The position numbers and the translations under genes were made by a program. From Streptomyces melanogenes (GTDB lineage: Bacteria; Actinomycetota; Actinomycetes; Streptomycetales; Streptomycetaceae), in NCBI RefSeq assembly GCF_014649795.1, contig NZ_BMTS01000007.1, positions 186,001 through 250,000 of the forward strand: a DNA stretch of 64,000 nucleotides. Direction: 5' to 3'. The notes below the pieces were generated by a model that made no database searches, was not told the origin of the DNA, and saw only the letters and a program-made list of their open reading frames with translations. Below, one piece after another: positions 42,305-51,292 of this stretch (its first letter is position 1; every line of letters begins with the position of its first letter).

Positions 42305-43024
42305 ATGACGGACACCCAGGGAGCCGCTGCGGGCAGGCGTCGGCACCGCGTGCGGGAGGAGGCGCTGGCCGACGCGATGCGCATCGCCCGTCGGCTGCTG
42401 GTCGAGGAGGGCCCGGCGGCGGTGACCGTCCGGGCGGTCGCCCGGGAAATGGGCCTGACCGCTCCGGGCCTGTACCGCTACTACGCCGGTCATCGAGAGC
42501 TGGTCCAGGCCCTGGTCTCGCACCTCTACGAGGAGCTCGCCGCATCCCTGGCCGCGGCTCGAGACCTGCGGCCTGTCGGCGAGCCGGGGCAGCGGCTGCG
42601 GCAGGTGTGCCGTGAGTTGCGCCGGTGGGCGCTGGCCCACCCACAGGAGTTCGCCCTGCTGTTCGCCAAACCGGTGGCGGACGCCGACACCGCACCAGGG
42701 GCGACCGCGCACGATTCGAGCTGGCGCTTCGGGGGCGTCGTCCTGGATCTGATGGTCGAGTTGTGGCGCCGCGGCGCCGTGCGAGTGCCCGCGGACCTCG
42801 ATCCGGCCTGGGCGGCGCAGCTGGAGGAGGTGCGCGAGCACCTGGCGGGCGAGCCGCTGCCGCTGGAGGCGATCTACGTCTTCGTGGCCTGCTGGGCACG
42901 GCTGTACGGGGCGGTCGCGGTCGAGGTGTTCGGGCACCTCGACTTCGCCCTCACCGACCCCGGGCCCCTCTTCGAGCACACCATCGGGGAGGTCCTCACC
43001 CTGCTCGGCGACCCGGCCGCCTGA
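42305..43024 (+). CDS. TetR-family regulator
   Basis: This 239-residue protein has the TetR helix-turn-helix: ADAMRIARRLLVEEGPAAVT and VRAVAREMGLTAPGLYRYY. The C-terminal half, including ELRRWALAHPQEFALLFAKPV, fits the TetR_C_13/WHG-like ligand domain. GGAGGG lies about 13 bases before the ATG; a GTG 21 bp upstream is an alternative. It diverges from the darcynin-like gene, which is the probable target. The effector is unknown. Confidence 0.85.
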   Translation: MTDTQGAAAGRRRHRVREEALADAMRIARRLLVEEGPAAVTVRAVAREMGLTAPGLYRYYAGHRELVQALVSHLYEELAASLAAARDLRPVGEPGQRLRQVCRELRRWALAHPQEFALLFAKPVADADTAPGATAHDSSWRFGGVVLDLMVELWRRGAVRVPADLDPAWAAQLEEVREHLAGEPLPLEAIYVFVACWARLYGAVAVEVFGHLDFALTDPGPLFEHTIGEVLTLLGDPAA

Positions 43025-43195
43025 CCGGCGGCCGGGCACGGCGCGGCCCCAGCGGCGCCGCCGACCGGAGCGGGCAGTCGTACCGGCCGCCGTGCTGGCG
43101 CCGCGGTTGTCGCTTTGAGCGCGCAGGTAGATGTGCCGACACTGAAGATCGGTCTGATGCATGACCGGATCAGCCTGGGTGTGTTCGGCGGTTGC

Positions 43196-44623
43196 TCAAC
43201 TGTTTGCGTGTCGAGCGGGTGCTGCCTGCGGTGTTGGTGCTTGCGTCGGGCGTGAGGCGGTCGTGCCGCTTCCTTCCTGGTGGGTCGGGCGCCGGGGCAG
43301 CCGCGACGCGGGCCACAGGCCGAGAGCGGCGAGTGCGGCCAGGATCAGCAGAGTGGAGCTCATGGTTGAAACAGCCGAGCCGGTTGCGCCGGCCGCGACG
43401 GCGATGCCGAAGGTCGGCCCGATGTTCATGGCGGTTTGCTTGAGCCCGCCGACGACCCCGGCGTACCCGGGCGGCGCGTCACCGACGACGGTCCCCGTGG
43501 CGGTGACCATCACGGTGGCGAATCCGGCACCGATGGCGGCAAAGGCCGCAGCCATGGCCATCCATGTGCTGGCGGGACCGAGCCGGGACAGCCCCGCGAT
43601 GCCGACCGCGACGAGGAACGTACCGGCGATCGCGGTGCGGCGCGCACCGTACCGGCGCAGTGCGGCGACCGCGGCGGGTGAGCCGAGGACCATGAGCACG
43701 GTCAGCGGAAGCACGCGCAGACCGCTGGCGAGTGGGTCGAGTCGAAGTACGTCCTGGAGGTAGAAGGTGGCCTTGAACAGCGCGCCGAACAGGCCGGCGG
43801 TGGTGACCAGCAGGATCGCCATCGATGCCGACACCGGTACGGACCGCGCTACGGCCGGCGGAACGATCGGGTGCGTGGTGCGGCGTTCGTGCCGGGCGAG
43901 CACCGTTGCGACGCCGATGACGGCGAGGAATTCGAGCAGCGTCGGCGCGGCGGTCCACCCCCGCGCGGGTACGTCGGCCAAGGCGTGGACCAGGAGTGCG
44001 AGCGCGACCGCCAGCAGGCCCGCGCTCGTGAGGTTGAGCCGTGGAGAGTTGGCACGTTCAGGTGCCGACGTCCGCACGGCGAGGGCGAGAACGGCGATGA
44101 CGAAGGCGAGGGGCACGTTGACCCAGAAGACGGCGCGCCATCCCAGATGAGCCACGAGAACACCGCCCAGGAGCGGACCGGACCCTGCCGCCACCGCGAT
44201 CGCACTGGTGCGGATGGCGATCGGCTTGCCGAGCCGGTCCGCGGGATACGCCAGCCGTAGCAGCGCGAGCGTCGCAGGTTGCAGGAACGCGGCGAACCCG
44301 CCCTGCACCGCGCGCAGGACGATCACCCAGCCGACCGTCGGTGCAAGCGCGATTCCGGCCGAGGCGGCCCCGAAACCGAGGACGCCGACGAACAGCAGGC
44401 GCGGGTGCCCGTACCGATCCCCGAGGCGCCCGGCGATCACGAGCAACGCGGCCACGGCGACCAGATAGCCGGTGCTCGTCCACTGGATCTGTGCCACGCT
44501 CGCGCCGAGATCACGCTGCATGGCGGGCTGAGCCATGAGCAGGATGGTTCCGTCCAGTGCGACGATCACCGCGCCGACCACGCTGACGAGAAGTGCGATC
44601 TGTCGCTGTGCGGGTGCGGTCAT
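43196..44623 (-). CDS. MFS exporter, DHA2 type
   Basis: This 475-residue membrane protein has 13-14 helices. Family motifs include ALDGTILLMAQPAMQRDLG in helix 1, GRLGDRYGHPRLLF in loop 2-3, and the antiporter-like GSGPLLGGVL in helix 5. It resembles drug and metabolite exporters of the EmrB group. Its ATG overlaps the stop of the upstream TetR gene (ATGA), so repressor and pump are translated together. Induction by the pump's own substrate is the usual logic. Confidence 0.88.
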   Translation of the reverse strand: MTAPAQRQIALLVSVVGAVIVALDGTILLMAQPAMQRDLGASVAQIQWTSTGYLVAVAALLVIAGRLGDRYGHPRLLFVGVLGFGAASAGIALAPTVGWVIVLRAVQGGFAAFLQPATLALLRLAYPADRLGKPIAIRTSAIAVAAGSGPLLGGVLVAHLGWRAVFWVNVPLAFVIAVLALAVRTSAPERANSPRLNLTSAGLLAVALALLVHALADVPARGWTAAPTLLEFLAVIGVATVLARHERRTTHPIVPPAVARSVPVSASMAILLVTTAGLFGALFKATFYLQDVLRLDPLASGLRVLPLTVLMVLGSPAAVAALRRYGARRTAIAGTFLVAVGIAGLSRLGPASTWMAMAAAFAAIGAGFATVMVTATGTVVGDAPPGYAGVVGGLKQTAMNIGPTFGIAVAAGATGSAVSTMSSTLLILAALAALGLWPASRLPRRPTHQEGSGTTASRPTQAPTPQAAPARHANS

Positions 44624-45276
44624 GAGGTCACCGGGCCGAGGTGGGCGTCGAGAACTGCCGCGATGAGCCGGTCGCGTTGGTTGTCGTCGGGGTCGCCGTC
44701 CAGCGGTGGGGCGCCAAGGGCGAGTTGCAAGCTGCCCCAGGCCCACAGCTGGGCGATGCCGTGCAGGTTCGACCACAGGGCGGCGGCGGTCACCGCAGAC
44801 GGCAGTCCGGCCTCGTTCGGCCCGTCGGCGCGTCGCGCGGCATCCCGCTCCGATCGGCATCGGGCGACGAGTCCGGTGAAGTGTCCGAACAGCGGGAGGG
44901 TCGACTCGCGCAGCCTCGGTTGGTCTGATGCCTGCGCCGCGCCGTCGAGCAGGTCGTGTCGCCACATGAGTTCGAACATGCCGCGGCGTTCCCGTGCGTA
45001 CCCGACGTATGCCCGCGCGAGAGCCTCCAACTGGCCGCGCGGTGTGGTCGTGCCGGCGATCGCGGCCTCGAACATGGCTGCGAGATCCTCGAAGCCGCGA
45101 CGGCCGATAGCCGAGAGCAGCGCGTGGTGCGTCGGGAAGTACCGACGCGGCGCCCCGTGGGACACCCCCGCTCGGCGGGCTATTTCCCGCAGGCCCACGG
45201 ACGCGGAGCCCTCGGTCAGCACAAGGCCGACCCCGACATCGATCAACCGCTCCCGAAGGGAGCTCTCATCAGTCAT
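44620..45276 (-). CDS. TetR-family repressor of the MFS exporter
   Basis: This 218-residue repressor has LRERLIDVGVGLVLTEGS and VGLREIARRAGVSHGAPRRYFP in its DNA-binding domain. The C-terminal helices fit the TetR_C_33-like group. It is the first gene of a two-gene operon, and its stop overlaps the exporter start. A palindrome, TAGACAGTGTCTA, begins in its own start codon and a second copy lies 24 bp upstream, indicating autoregulation of the whole operon. Confidence 0.9.
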   Translation of the reverse strand: MTDESSLRERLIDVGVGLVLTEGSASVGLREIARRAGVSHGAPRRYFPTHHALLSAIGRRGFEDLAAMFEAAIAGTTTPRGQLEALARAYVGYARERRGMFELMWRHDLLDGAAQASDQPRLRESTLPLFGHFTGLVARCRSERDAARRADGPNEAGLPSAVTAAALWSNLHGIAQLWAWGSLQLALGAPPLDGDPDDNQRDRLIAAVLDAHLGPVTS

Positions 45277-45288
45277 AGACAGTGTCTA
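45276..45288. promoter_or_regulatory. TetR operator 1 (overlaps start codon)
   Basis: TAGACAGTGTCTA is a perfect palindrome around a central G. Its first base lies in the start codon of the TetR gene. Confidence 0.75.
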
Positions 45289-45299
45289 CCGTGCAGGCG

Positions 45300-45312
45300 T
45301 AGACACTGTCTA
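45300..45312. promoter_or_regulatory. TetR operator 2
   Basis: TAGACACTGTCTA is the exact reverse complement of the first site, centred 24 bp away. Confidence 0.75.
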
Positions 45313-45356
45313 CTCGTTGGGTGAGTGATCATTCTCCTCAGCGGGTGGCGGGGTGC

Positions 45357-46328
45357 TCAGTGCTGCAAGTCGGCGCGGAGGAGGTTGGGGTTGGCGCCGG
45401 TGAAGTAGGCGCCGCTCGGGACGTAGACGGCGTGGCCGCGTACTGCCACCGAGGTGGGGTTGGACAGGCCTTCGGTGCCGGTGAGGACGGTGTGGTGGGT
45501 GCCGTCGGCGGTGATGTAGGCGGCTTCGTTGAGGACGTTGAGGGTGGCGATCAGGGCGTCGCCGTGTCCGGTGAAGGCGAAGTCGTCGATGCCCGACAGG
45601 CCGGTCGCGCGGACCTCGGCGGGTTCGGCCGTGCCGTTGCGGCGGATGGGGATGCGCAGCAGGGTGCCGGTGTCGGTGTTGCCGACCCAGACGGCGTGGT
45701 GGTGCACCTTGAGGCCGTTGGCGCCGAACGCGGTGGTGGGCTTGAGGAGCGTGTCGTCGGACCAGGTCGTGGCGGTGCCGCCGTTCGTCGGAAGGACGTG
45801 GACCACGCCGAGCGCCGAGTCGGCGGTGTAGAGGCAGTGTTCGTCCTCGTCGAGGGCGAGGCCGTTCGGGAAGCCGGTCACGGGGAGGGCGGCGATCCGC
45901 TCGGGCCTGCCGCCGGGGCGCAGGCGCCAGATGCCGTGCAGGTCCTTGGTGCCGGTGGCGTAGCCGAAATAGAGCGTGCCGTCGTGGGCACGGGCGATGC
46001 CGGTGACGAGCGCCGTGCCGATGAGCGCGGTATGGGGCTGTGCGGAGGCGGGCAGGGTGGCAAGCACGGTGAGGTGGCCCTTGCGGTCGACCCGGGCGAT
46101 CTGGCGCGCGAAGGACAACGTGAGATCAGCGGAGCCGTCCGGCTCAAGGGCGATGTTCTCGGGCTGCTGACCCTTCGTCAGGTCGAAGTGCCGGATGGTC
46201 CGGGGGTGGGACAGCGGGGGCGAGACAGCAACGGCCGGGGTCGCGGCCGACAGCGCCAGGGCGAGGCCGGCGAGGACAGCGCAGGCGGGGCGGAGCGTGC
46301 GCCGGGCTGGCCGGGTCGGCTGGGACAT
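45357..46328 (-). CDS. Secreted beta-propeller protein (SMP-30/NHL-like)
   Basis: This 323-residue protein has a signal peptide (RRTLRPACAVLAGLALALS; cleavage near AVA, residue 34). The rest is a series of four-stranded blades such as QPENIALEPDGSADLTLS, VTGIARAHDGTLYFGYAT, FPNGLALDEDEHCLYTADS and FGANGLKVHHHAVWVGNTD. The repeated 'NGLALD...LYTADS' pattern belongs to the SMP-30/gluconolactonase/NHL propeller group, which includes lactonases. GAGGAG precedes the ATG. Catalytic metal ligands could not be assigned with confidence. Confidence 0.8.
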   Translation of the reverse strand: MSQPTRPARRTLRPACAVLAGLALALSAATPAVAVSPPLSHPRTIRHFDLTKGQQPENIALEPDGSADLTLSFARQIARVDRKGHLTVLATLPASAQPHTALIGTALVTGIARAHDGTLYFGYATGTKDLHGIWRLRPGGRPERIAALPVTGFPNGLALDEDEHCLYTADSALGVVHVLPTNGGTATTWSDDTLLKPTTAFGANGLKVHHHAVWVGNTDTGTLLRIPIRRNGTAEPAEVRATGLSGIDDFAFTGHGDALIATLNVLNEAAYITADGTHHTVLTGTEGLSNPTSVAVRGHAVYVPSGAYFTGANPNLLRADLQH

Positions 46329-46944
46329 GGGTTCTCCTCATCCGGTCAACTGGTCGACGGGACGCCGATCGTCGGGGTGAACGCGGTGCGTAGGTCAGCA
46401 GAGCACGCCTGTCGCCAAGCCGCCCCCGGCCCGTCGCCGTGCACGCCGAAGATCCCCCGGTTGGCCGCTGCAGCAGGGCGGCACGGCCATGCTGCGGCGG
46501 CCGCCCGGTGTGGGTGTCCACGTACACGTGGCTCTGGCAACCGGCGCCTGGTGTGCCGGAATGTCCCGTCGGGGGGACCCTGGGGGTATGAGTGAGGCGT
46601 CGATAGTCGTGCAGCCGCCCCGTGGCACGGGTGGGCGGCGGGTGACGATCCGCGGGCGGCCTAGCAACCCCGGCAGAGGCGGTCGCTGATCCCCTCATCC
46701 GCCTCTTCGGCGAGCGGTAGTGGCCTGTTCGCGGGTGCCCACGAGGCGTAGGCGCACAGGCCGCCTGGCGCGCGCCCGGTCAGCATTCCTGAGGTGGCTG
46801 GATACAGGTACAGCGAGGGTTTACCCGGGAATCCTCCCATGGTTTGACGCCTGCTTGCTGACGGCCTGTCATGCTGCGGGACGGCCCCCTGGACGGGGGG
46901 AGAAGGTCCAGCGTTGAGCTGGCCCATACCGGACGGGGGAACCC
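46329..46944. other. Intergenic region with no intact gene
   Basis: This 616-bp gap lies between divergent secreted-protein genes and must contain both promoters. Apart from the truncated gene fragment at 46588-46689 I see no supported feature. Confidence 0.4.
46588..46689 (+). pseudogene. Truncated start of a small conserved Streptomyces protein
   Basis: The 33-residue frame starts MSEASIVVQPPRGTGGRRVT, which I recognise as the beginning of a common 70-80 residue Streptomyces protein of unknown function ('..IVVHPPS..GGRRVTV..'). After RRVTIRG the sequence no longer fits and a stop follows. I interpret it as a truncated remnant. Confidence 0.35.
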
Positions 46945-47355
46945 ATGCATGGAGGAAAGACGGGCTGGTCACTCGCGATGGCCCTTGCCGCCCTCGCGAC
47001 GGCCACCGGGGGCGCGTCGGCCGAAGGGAAGCCGTTTCCCGCACCCGAGATGGTTGCCGCTCAGAAGGTGATCGCGCCGAACGTGGTGGTCCTCAGCTAC
47101 CGGTGCAAGCCCAACGCCGAGCGCACGCTCAACATCGGGCTGACGGCCGAGGACACCGCCGCCAACCTGTGGGTGGAGGGCAGACAGCTCGTCTGCAACA
47201 ACAAGAACCAGCGCTTCACGGCCGTGATGACTGACTACCAGAACGGCCATGACCGCAAGCTCAAGCCGGGAGAGCGAGCGACCACCTGGCTGTCGATTTA
47301 CGTCAATCGTTCCTATCCGGTAGCCCGTCAGATGCGCACCCTCACTGTGGGCTGA
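46945..47355 (+). CDS. Small secreted protein of unknown function
   Basis: This 136-residue protein has a signal peptide (residues 1-26, ending GASA) and a mature domain of about 110 residues with beta-strand character: VIAPNVVVLSYRCKPN, ERTLNIGLTAEDTAANLWVEG and ATTWLSIYVNRSYP. Two cysteines (RCKPN and LVCNNK) probably form one disulfide. GGGGGA lies four bases before the ATG. It converges on the STAND NTPase gene with a 36-bp gap. Function unknown. Confidence 0.72.
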   Translation: MHGGKTGWSLAMALAALATATGGASAEGKPFPAPEMVAAQKVIAPNVVVLSYRCKPNAERTLNIGLTAEDTAANLWVEGRQLVCNNKNQRFTAVMTDYQNGHDRKLKPGERATTWLSIYVNRSYPVARQMRTLTVG

Positions 47356-47391
47356 CCCGCGCGCAGGGTATGCAGGGCGATCTTGAGGAAC

Positions 47392-49650
47392 TCATGGTCG
47401 CTCGGCGGAGTCGCCCGACTCGTGAACAGCTGACGCCTCTGCGGATTCGTGGTCATCCGGCGCCTCCGCCAAGGCCGCCGTGAGGAGGTTCAAGGACGGC
47501 GCGGGCCGGGGGCGTTCCAGTTGGGTGAGGACAGCGGTGGCCTCGGCGTGGGCCTCGCGTGCGGCTTCCCACTGGCCGGCCCGCGCGCGGCACAGGCCCA
47601 GGGTGCCCAGTGCGTTCGCGAGGTCGGGGCCGGACCCCTTGGGTGATTCGGCGGCCAACTGGCGGTAGAGGGCGACTCCTTCGTGGGCATGGTCGATTGC
47701 CCCCGCCGTCTCGCCCGTCGCCAGGAGGCGCGCGGCGAGGTTGACCACGGCGTCGGCCAAGAGGGCTTCGTATCCACCGGGTGCCGACGCGACTTGGCGG
47801 CGGCGGATCTCCACGCCCTCGCGTGCCGGGGCCAGCGCCTCGGTGTGCAGGCCCAGGTCTGCGAGGGCCCTGCTGAGATTGTCGAGGGCCCCCGCCAACT
47901 CGACATCGGGCGGTGGGAGGCCGTTGCCCTTCACCAGGGGGCGCGTGATCGCGACGGCTTCCTCGGCGGCCGCCCGGCGACGCTCCGGGCTCTCGTCCCA
48001 GAAGGCGAGGTTGGCCAGGACCAGAGCCAAGGACGGGGCAGCGGCCGCCCGGCGACGTACGATCCGCCGCCAGACTCTGACCGCTTCCCGTAAATGCTCG
48101 ACGCCCTCCGCCACCCGCCCGGCGTCGGCGAGGGACAGGGCCAGCTCGTTGCGGAGCCCGGCTGCCCACACTGTGCGGCCCGCAGCCTCTGCCGCCGGGA
48201 CCACCGCGCTCAGTATCGCGAGGTTGTCGTCCACGTAGCCCCATCGGTGGAGGAAGATGGACACGCCGTAGGTCAGGTCCACGGCCAGGTTGATTTGGCC
48301 GCCGGCTGCCATCCGGGTGGCCGCGACCAGGTTCGGTCGCTCCGCCTCCAGCCAGGCGATCGCCTCCTCGCGGCTGGTGAACGGGCCGGATGTCCCGCCT
48401 TCCGCCTGGCCCCACAGGTAGCGCGTGGCCGACCTCGCCGTGGTCGCGTAGTACCGCAGCAGCCGCTTCCGCGCTCGGGCCCGCTGCCTCGCGGAGTACT
48501 CGTGGGCGAGGCCGGAGGCGAACAGCCGGATGAGGTCGTGCATGCGCCAGCGGCCGGAGCCGACGGGCTCCTCGCTCAGCAGAGCGGCCCGCGCGAGGTC
48601 CGCCAGCTCGCCGCGTGCCGGACGGCCGAGGAGTGCCGAGGCCGCTTCCGTGGAGATGTCGGCTCCGGGGGCAAGGGGCAGCAGCCGGAACAGCCGTGCC
48701 GGTAGCGGGGCAAGCCGCCGGAAGGAGAGGGCGAACGCGGTGCGCACGCTGTCGTCGTCGTAGTGCAAAGAGCCCAGCCGCGTACGGGAGTCGGCCAGTT
48801 CGGCAGCGAACGTGGCCAGCGGGAGACCGGGATCGCCGGTCAGGCGCGCCGCGGCGAGCTTCAGGGCCAGCGGCAGCCCTCCACAACTCCCGACCACCTC
48901 GTCCAGCGCGTCGGACGGACGGTCGAGGCGGGCGTCGTCGGGGTCGGAACGGATGAGGGTGGTGGTGATGAGGTCCCGGGCGTCGGCGGAGGGCAGCTGT
49001 CCCAGCCTGAGCTGGCGTGCGGGCAGCGTGGCCAGTGTGTCGCGGGAGGTCACGAGGGCGCGGTGCTCGTGGCGTGCGGGCAACAGGGGGGCCACCTGAT
49101 CGGGGGTGGAAGCGTTGTCGGCCACGAGCAGGACGGGTTTGCCTGCGTCGGCCAGCCTGGCCAGTTCGGACCGGTAGAGGGCGGCCCGCTCCTCCTGGGT
49201 CGGTGGCATGTCCTCGCCCCGGATGCCCAGGGCCCGTAACAGCCCACCGAGCGCTTGTTCCGCTGTCACCTTGCCCTGGGGGTCGTACCCGCGCAGATCG
49301 ACGAACAGCACGCCCCCCGGAAACCAGCCGCGCACCACCGCCGCCTCGTGCGCCGTGTGCAGGGCCAGGGCGGTCTTGCCGATGCCGGCCAGCCCGGACA
49401 CGGCCGACACCACCACCGCCGAGGCGGCGGGGGAGCGCGCCGGGCCGGGTTCCAGTACGCGCAGGAGCCGGGCGGTCTCGTCGCCGCGGCCGACGAGACG
49501 CGGCGGCCCGGCGGGCAGCGCGGCCATGGCCCGGGGCGCCGGCCCCGTACGTTCGGACGTGTAGGTGTAGTGGTCACCGGCGATCTGGGCCACGTGGGCC
49601 GACCCTCGCGCTACGACCCGCTGGCGCACCCATGGCAGGCGCCTGCGCAC
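47392..49650 (-). CDS. NLR-like STAND NTPase with TPR repeats and N-terminal RHIM-like motif
   Basis: This 752-residue protein is a signal-transduction NTPase. Residues 14-28 form a RHIM-like amyloid motif (ARGSAHVAQIAGDHY). An NB-ARC domain follows with Walker A GLAGIGKT at 86-93, Walker B LLVADNAS, the RNBS/sensor region ALVTSRDTLATL, GLPLALKLAAA and an MHD-like WRMHDLIRLFA. From about 400 to the end, paired helices form TPR-type repeats, for example EALAPAREGVEIRRRQVAS, expected to sense the ligand. The GTG start follows the membrane-effector stop by 2 bp. By analogy with fungal and bacterial NLRs, ligand binding should trigger oligomerisation and transmit an amyloid fold to the effector, possibly for cell death or phage defence. 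Confidence 0.85.
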   Translation of the reverse strand: MRRRLPWVRQRVVARGSAHVAQIAGDHYTYTSERTGPAPRAMAALPAGPPRLVGRGDETARLLRVLEPGPARSPAASAVVVSAVSGLAGIGKTALALHTAHEAAVVRGWFPGGVLFVDLRGYDPQGKVTAEQALGGLLRALGIRGEDMPPTQEERAALYRSELARLADAGKPVLLVADNASTPDQVAPLLPARHEHRALVTSRDTLATLPARQLRLGQLPSADARDLITTTLIRSDPDDARLDRPSDALDEVVGSCGGLPLALKLAAARLTGDPGLPLATFAAELADSRTRLGSLHYDDDSVRTAFALSFRRLAPLPARLFRLLPLAPGADISTEAASALLGRPARGELADLARAALLSEEPVGSGRWRMHDLIRLFASGLAHEYSARQRARARKRLLRYYATTARSATRYLWGQAEGGTSGPFTSREEAIAWLEAERPNLVAATRMAAGGQINLAVDLTYGVSIFLHRWGYVDDNLAILSAVVPAAEAAGRTVWAAGLRNELALSLADAGRVAEGVEHLREAVRVWRRIVRRRAAAAPSLALVLANLAFWDESPERRRAAAEEAVAITRPLVKGNGLPPPDVELAGALDNLSRALADLGLHTEALAPAREGVEIRRRQVASAPGGYEALLADAVVNLAARLLATGETAGAIDHAHEGVALYRQLAAESPKGSGPDLANALGTLGLCRARAGQWEAAREAHAEATAVLTQLERPRPAPSLNLLTAALAEAPDDHESAEASAVHESGDSAERP

Positions 49651-49652
49651 GG

Positions 49653-50069
49653 TTACGTCCCCGGAAGGTGCTGGTCCCGGCCGATCTGGCGGACCTCGGC
49701 GTGCCCGGAGGCGTCGGCCTCCTGGCGTACCACCGAGGTCTCGTCACCGGCCTGCGGCGCGGGGGCGTCCGGTGCGGTCTGGCTGCCGCCGATCTGCACG
49801 GTCCGCGCCCGGTCCGAGGCCGTGGCCTTCTGGGTGACCCGGTGGTCGCGACGTACGGCGGGCGCGGGCTCCGACTGCCCGGCCCACCATCCCACCGCCG
49901 TACCGACGACGCCTGCGCAGACCGCGGCGAAGGCCGCCGCCAGGGCCCAGCGGTCGGAGTCGGAGTGCGGCAGCCAGCCGAAGGAGACGGAGCGGGCGAG
50001 CCACAGGCACAGGAGGAACGCCCCGATCGTCGCGGCGACCGTCACGGTCCAGCGGAGCGGACGTGCCAT
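49653..50069 (-). CDS. Membrane effector with two RHIM-like motifs
   Basis: This 138-residue protein has two transmembrane helices (residues 8-30 and 41-63), then a flexible tail. The tail has two related motifs: ASDRARTVQIGGSQT at 84-98 and ASGHAEVRQIGRDQHL at 120-135. Both fit the same pattern as the adjacent NTPase N-terminus (A-x-x-x-A-x-x-x-Q-I-G/A). Such motifs assemble into amyloid and let an NLR recruit its effector; a small two-helix membrane protein would be a pore or membrane-disrupting effector. AGGGAGGG precedes the ATG. The functional reading is inferred from this arrangement and published NLR-associated amyloid families. Confidence 0.75.
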   Translation of the reverse strand: MARPLRWTVTVAATIGAFLLCLWLARSVSFGWLPHSDSDRWALAAAFAAVCAGVVGTAVGWWAGQSEPAPAVRRDHRVTQKATASDRARTVQIGGSQTAPDAPAPQAGDETSVVRQEADASGHAEVRQIGRDQHLPGT

Positions 50070-50164
50070 GGTGCACCCTCCCTGGGCCGTCCCGTGCCAG
50101 GAAGCACCAGGATGGCACCCACGACGGCACCGCCGGAACCCGTTCGCCGCAGTGGGCGGGTGTT

Positions 50165-50998
50165 TCAGTGCAGTCCGGCGAAGAGGTCGTTCTCGGGTAC
50201 GGCCGCGCCGGTGGTGTCCTGGACTCGTACGAAGGTCTCGACGCCCATCAACTCGGTGAACCTCTCCTGGCCCATCTTGAGGAAGAAGATGTTCTCGCCC
50301 TGGCTGGCGTGTGCGGCCAGCGCGTCGAACTTCTGGCCGCCGAACGCGGCGGTGTCCACCCAGGTGGTGATCTCCTCGTCGGGGAGCCCGATCTCGGCCA
50401 GCGCGGCGGCCTCGGCGGGATCCGCTTCCTCCCAGTCCGCACCGAACTCGCGCATGACCTCTCCGAACCGCTGCATCATCGAGCGGGGCGCCGTCGTCCA
50501 GTACACCTTCGGGGTCAGCCCGGTCATCTCCAGCGCCGCCATCGTGATGCGGTTCGCCTGAATGTGGTCGGGGTGGCCGTAGAAGCCGTTCTCGTCGTAC
50601 GTGACGACCACATCGGGTTGGTATCGCCGCAAGAGTTCCGCGAGTCGGGCAGCGCCCTCCTCGACGGGTGTCCGCCAGAAGGAGCCGGGGGCGTCGTTGG
50701 TCGCCCAGCCCATCATCCCGGAGTCGGCGTAGTCCAGCATCTCCAGATGACTGACCTTCAGGATCTCGCAGCTGGACTCCAGTTCCTGGCGCCGCATCAA
50801 CGCGACGGCCGCCGGGTCGTGTCCGGGGTCGCCCGGCTTGACACCTCCTGGTCCGTCGCCGCAACCGCCGTCGGTACAGGTCACGAGGACCGTGCGCACG
50901 CCCTCCGCCGCGTACCGCGCGAGGACGCCGCCCGTTCCCGTGGCCTCGTCGTCGGGGTGGGCGTGTACCGCCATGAGCGTCAAGGGTCGGCTATTCAT
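50165..50998 (-). CDS. PIG-L family deacetylase (MshB/Mca-like)
   Basis: This 277-residue zinc hydrolase has the metal motif AHPDDEATGTGG at 13-24 (H14, D16-D17), a downstream HPDHIQ carrying the third ligand, and RRYQPDVVVTYDENGFYGHPDH, close to GlcNAc-inositol deacetylase MshB and mycothiol conjugate amidase Mca. These enzymes remove acetyl or amide groups from N-acetylglucosamine derivatives or mycothiol adducts. GGAGG lies six bases before the ATG at 50998. It is a single gene here; whether it acts in mycothiol metabolism or on another substrate cannot be decided. Confidence 0.85.
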   Translation of the reverse strand: MNSRPLTLMAVHAHPDDEATGTGGVLARYAAEGVRTVLVTCTDGGCGDGPGGVKPGDPGHDPAAVALMRRQELESSCEILKVSHLEMLDYADSGMMGWATNDAPGSFWRTPVEEGAARLAELLRRYQPDVVVTYDENGFYGHPDHIQANRITMAALEMTGLTPKVYWTTAPRSMMQRFGEVMREFGADWEEADPAEAAALAEIGLPDEEITTWVDTAAFGGQKFDALAAHASQGENIFFLKMGQERFTELMGVETFVRVQDTTGAAVPENDLFAGLH

Positions 50999-51200
50999 GA
51001 AAGTCCTCCATGGGAAAAAGGTCTCGGTGTTCCCCGCCCGCGCGGCACCCGTCTTTTTCGGTGCAACAGCGGCGCGCGGACCGGTTGTTCCCTCCGCGCA
51101 CCGGAGCACCTCCGGACCAGGGGGGATGCCCCCAACAGTGACTGGACCGGGTTCCTGAGAAACAGGTTGGCCTGTTAGTTCTGACGTCAATCATCTATGG

Positions 51201-51219
51201 TTAGGCGAGCCTAACCTAA
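51201..51219. promoter_or_regulatory. Iron box (DmdR1/IdeR-type operator)
   Basis: TTAGGCGAGCCTAACCTAA closely matches the actinobacterial iron box TTAGGTTAGGCTAACCTAA. It lies 74 bp before an acetyltransferase gene of the siderophore type, so that gene should be repressed when iron is plentiful. Confidence 0.75.
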
Positions 51220-51292
51220 CCGCACCCCGGATGTCCTGTTCCAGGACGCTCACGGGGTCCATCATGTCTGCACGAAGGAACAGGAACACCGC

